Origin: JALOLV01 sp046295175
Lineage (GTDB): Bacteria > Bacteroidota > Bacteroidia > Cytophagales > Spirosomataceae
Assembly: GCA_046295175.1 (NCBI GenBank)
Contig: JBKBNY010000006.1
Span: 186,001 to 250,000 of the forward strand
Direction of reading: 5' to 3'
DNA length: 64,000 nucleotides
Position numbers and translations under genes: made by a program. Under the pieces are notes generated by a model that worked only from the letters and a program-made list of their open reading frames with translations, was not told the origin of the DNA and ran no database searches. Positions 63,278 through 64,000 of the stretch are shown in pieces. Each line of letters starts with the position of its first letter. The first letter of the stretch is position 1.

Positions 63278-63336
63278 AACGGGTTTTTAACCCGTTCCAA
63301 AGATTAACTCTCTAAACCAACGGGTTGGAAACCCGT
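63277..63336. repeat. Intergenic palindromes, ACGGGTT family (copies 2 and 3)
   Basis: Two adjacent hairpins: 63277-63285 with 63289-63297 (9 bp, loop TTT), and 63319-63326 with 63329-63336 (8 bp, loop of about 2-3 nt). Same core as 17667-17687. Located between two genes read in the same direction, so they may act as an intra-operon attenuator or RNA-stabilising element. Confidence 0.75.
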
Positions 63337-63345
63337 TCTACCAAT

Positions 63346-64000
63346 ATGTTTATCATCGAAAACTATTCAACTGCCATAATTTTTTGTTTTATCACGATGC
63401 TCTGTTGGGGTTCGTGGGCAAATACCCAAAAACTCACAAAAGACAATTGGCGTTTTGAGCTTTTTTATTGGGATTACGTCATCGGCATTCTCCTTACCTC
63501 AATCATTTTTGCCTTCACACTCGGCAGTATCGGCGAAGGTGGTCGAAGTTTTTTAGATGACTTCCATCAAGCCGACAACGAAAACATTCAATCGGCACTT
63601 TTAGGTGGTGTAATTTTCAATATTGCCAATATTTTGCTTGGGGCGGCCATTTCGATTGCTGGAATGTCGGTAGCGTTTCCAGTTGGCATTGGTTTGGCTT
63701 TAGTCATTGGTGTAGTCGTTAATTACTTAGATTACCCGATGGGCAACTCAACATTGCTCATAATTGGGGTTTTGCTCATCGTTGCAGCGATTTTGCTCAA
63801 TGCCAATGCCTACCGCAAAATGTCTTCGGCTACTTCTGTTTCTACAAAAGGATTAGTTTTATCAGTAATCAGCGGCTCATTGATGGGTCTTTTTTATAAA
63901 TACGTAGCCAATTCGATGTTTCCAGATTTCAATTATCCAATCGAAGGTAAACTTAGCCCTTACACAGCGGTTGTATTTTTCTCGGTTGGGATTTTCGCCA
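63346..64000 (+). CDS. GRP-family sugar permease (ribose transporter), truncated by the window end
   Basis: 218 codons are visible, and the frame is still open at the end of the window. The protein starts MFIIENYSTAIIFCFI and contains the GRP/GlcU-type CWGSWANTQKL motif, followed by about seven membrane helices. It belongs to the drug/metabolite transporter superfamily sugar-uptake branch. In Bacteroides the rus locus has RusT in this position, a ribose permease. It is probably co-transcribed with the ribokinase and glycosidases. Confidence 0.85.
   Translation, partial: MFIIENYSTAIIFCFITMLCWGSWANTQKLTKDNWRFELFYWDYVIGILLTSIIFAFTLGSIGEGGRSFLDDFHQADNENIQSALLGGVIFNIANILLGAAISIAGMSVAFPVGIGLALVIGVVVNYLDYPMGNSTLLIIGVLLIVAAILLNANAYRKMSSATSVSTKGLVLSVISGSLMGLFYKYVANSMFPDFNYPIEGKLSPYTAVVFFSVGIFA

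Overview
The window looks like a chromosomal segment of a Bacteroidota bacterium, most likely order Cytophagales. The base composition is AT-rich. Shine-Dalgarno sequences are weak or absent, while promoter-like TAnnTTTG elements (the Bacteroidota -7 box) precede many genes. The gene content also fits: a GLPGLI protein next to an outer-membrane barrel, CarboxypepD_reg-type TonB-dependent receptors, a fused LpxC-FabZ, TPR sensor kinases, a TlpA-type thioredoxin with a long N-terminal domain, and a rus-like ribose locus. The genus cannot be fixed from the sequence alone. I see no rRNA, integrase, transposase, CRISPR array or prophage block. One tRNA (anticodon CAT) is present.

Layout. 1-1.7 kb: a bacterial PARP (WGR plus ADP-ribosyltransferase domain) translationally coupled to a small unknown protein and closed by a strong terminator. 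1.7-7.4 kb: glycogen branching enzyme, then a GLPGLI protein and its outer-membrane barrel partner on the minus strand. 7.7-11.6 kb: threonine aldolase, an orphan TPR sensor kinase and a secreted barrel-like protein. 11.6-22.5 kb (mostly minus): nitroreductase/membrane protein/Uma2 overlapping genes, alaS, a leucine-rich-repeat protein (plus), an M28 peptidase, and an ABC ATPase-permease-TlpA operon. 22.5-24.5 kb: a duplicated module of two small secreted proteins with nearly identical upstream DNA and matching transcript ends. 24.5-31 kb: 1-Cys peroxiredoxin, ybeY-queG, a LytTR regulator with a TPR histidine kinase, and a BASS-family transporter. 31-34.3 kb: rfbA, rfbB and galE for nucleotide sugars. 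34.5-42 kb: a SirB1-like protein, a phosphopantetheinyl transferase, a WD40 protein, the tRNA, an HD hydrolase and the lipid A genes lpxD, lpxC-fabZ and lpxA. 42-53.7 kb: a large Oar-like TonB-dependent receptor, thrC, a radical SAM/SPASM protein, an M1 aminopeptidase, a LolC/E-type permease and rbfA. 53.9-58.2 kb: a membrane protein, rpiB, a LOG-family protein, a small lipoprotein and a cyanophycinase-like lipoprotein. 59.8-64 kb: ribokinase, secreted nucleoside hydrolase, secreted ADP-ribosylglycohydrolase and a GRP-family sugar permease cut off by the window end.

How genes work together. The last four genes form a plausible route for taking ribose from extracellular nucleosides or ADP-ribosyl compounds: periplasmic glycosidases release ribose, the permease imports it and the kinase phosphorylates it; rpiB nearby could act on the product. 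lpxD/lpxC-fabZ/lpxA supply the early lipid A steps. rfbA/rfbB/galE supply activated sugars for surface glycans, but no rfbC or rfbD is present here.

The most unusual items are the bacterial PARP bicistron and the duplicated secreted-protein module. In that module each predicted transcript begins and ends with complementary 11-mers. Less conspicuous but repeated structure includes two families of intergenic palindromes and short degenerate repeats just upstream of rfbA and rbfA.
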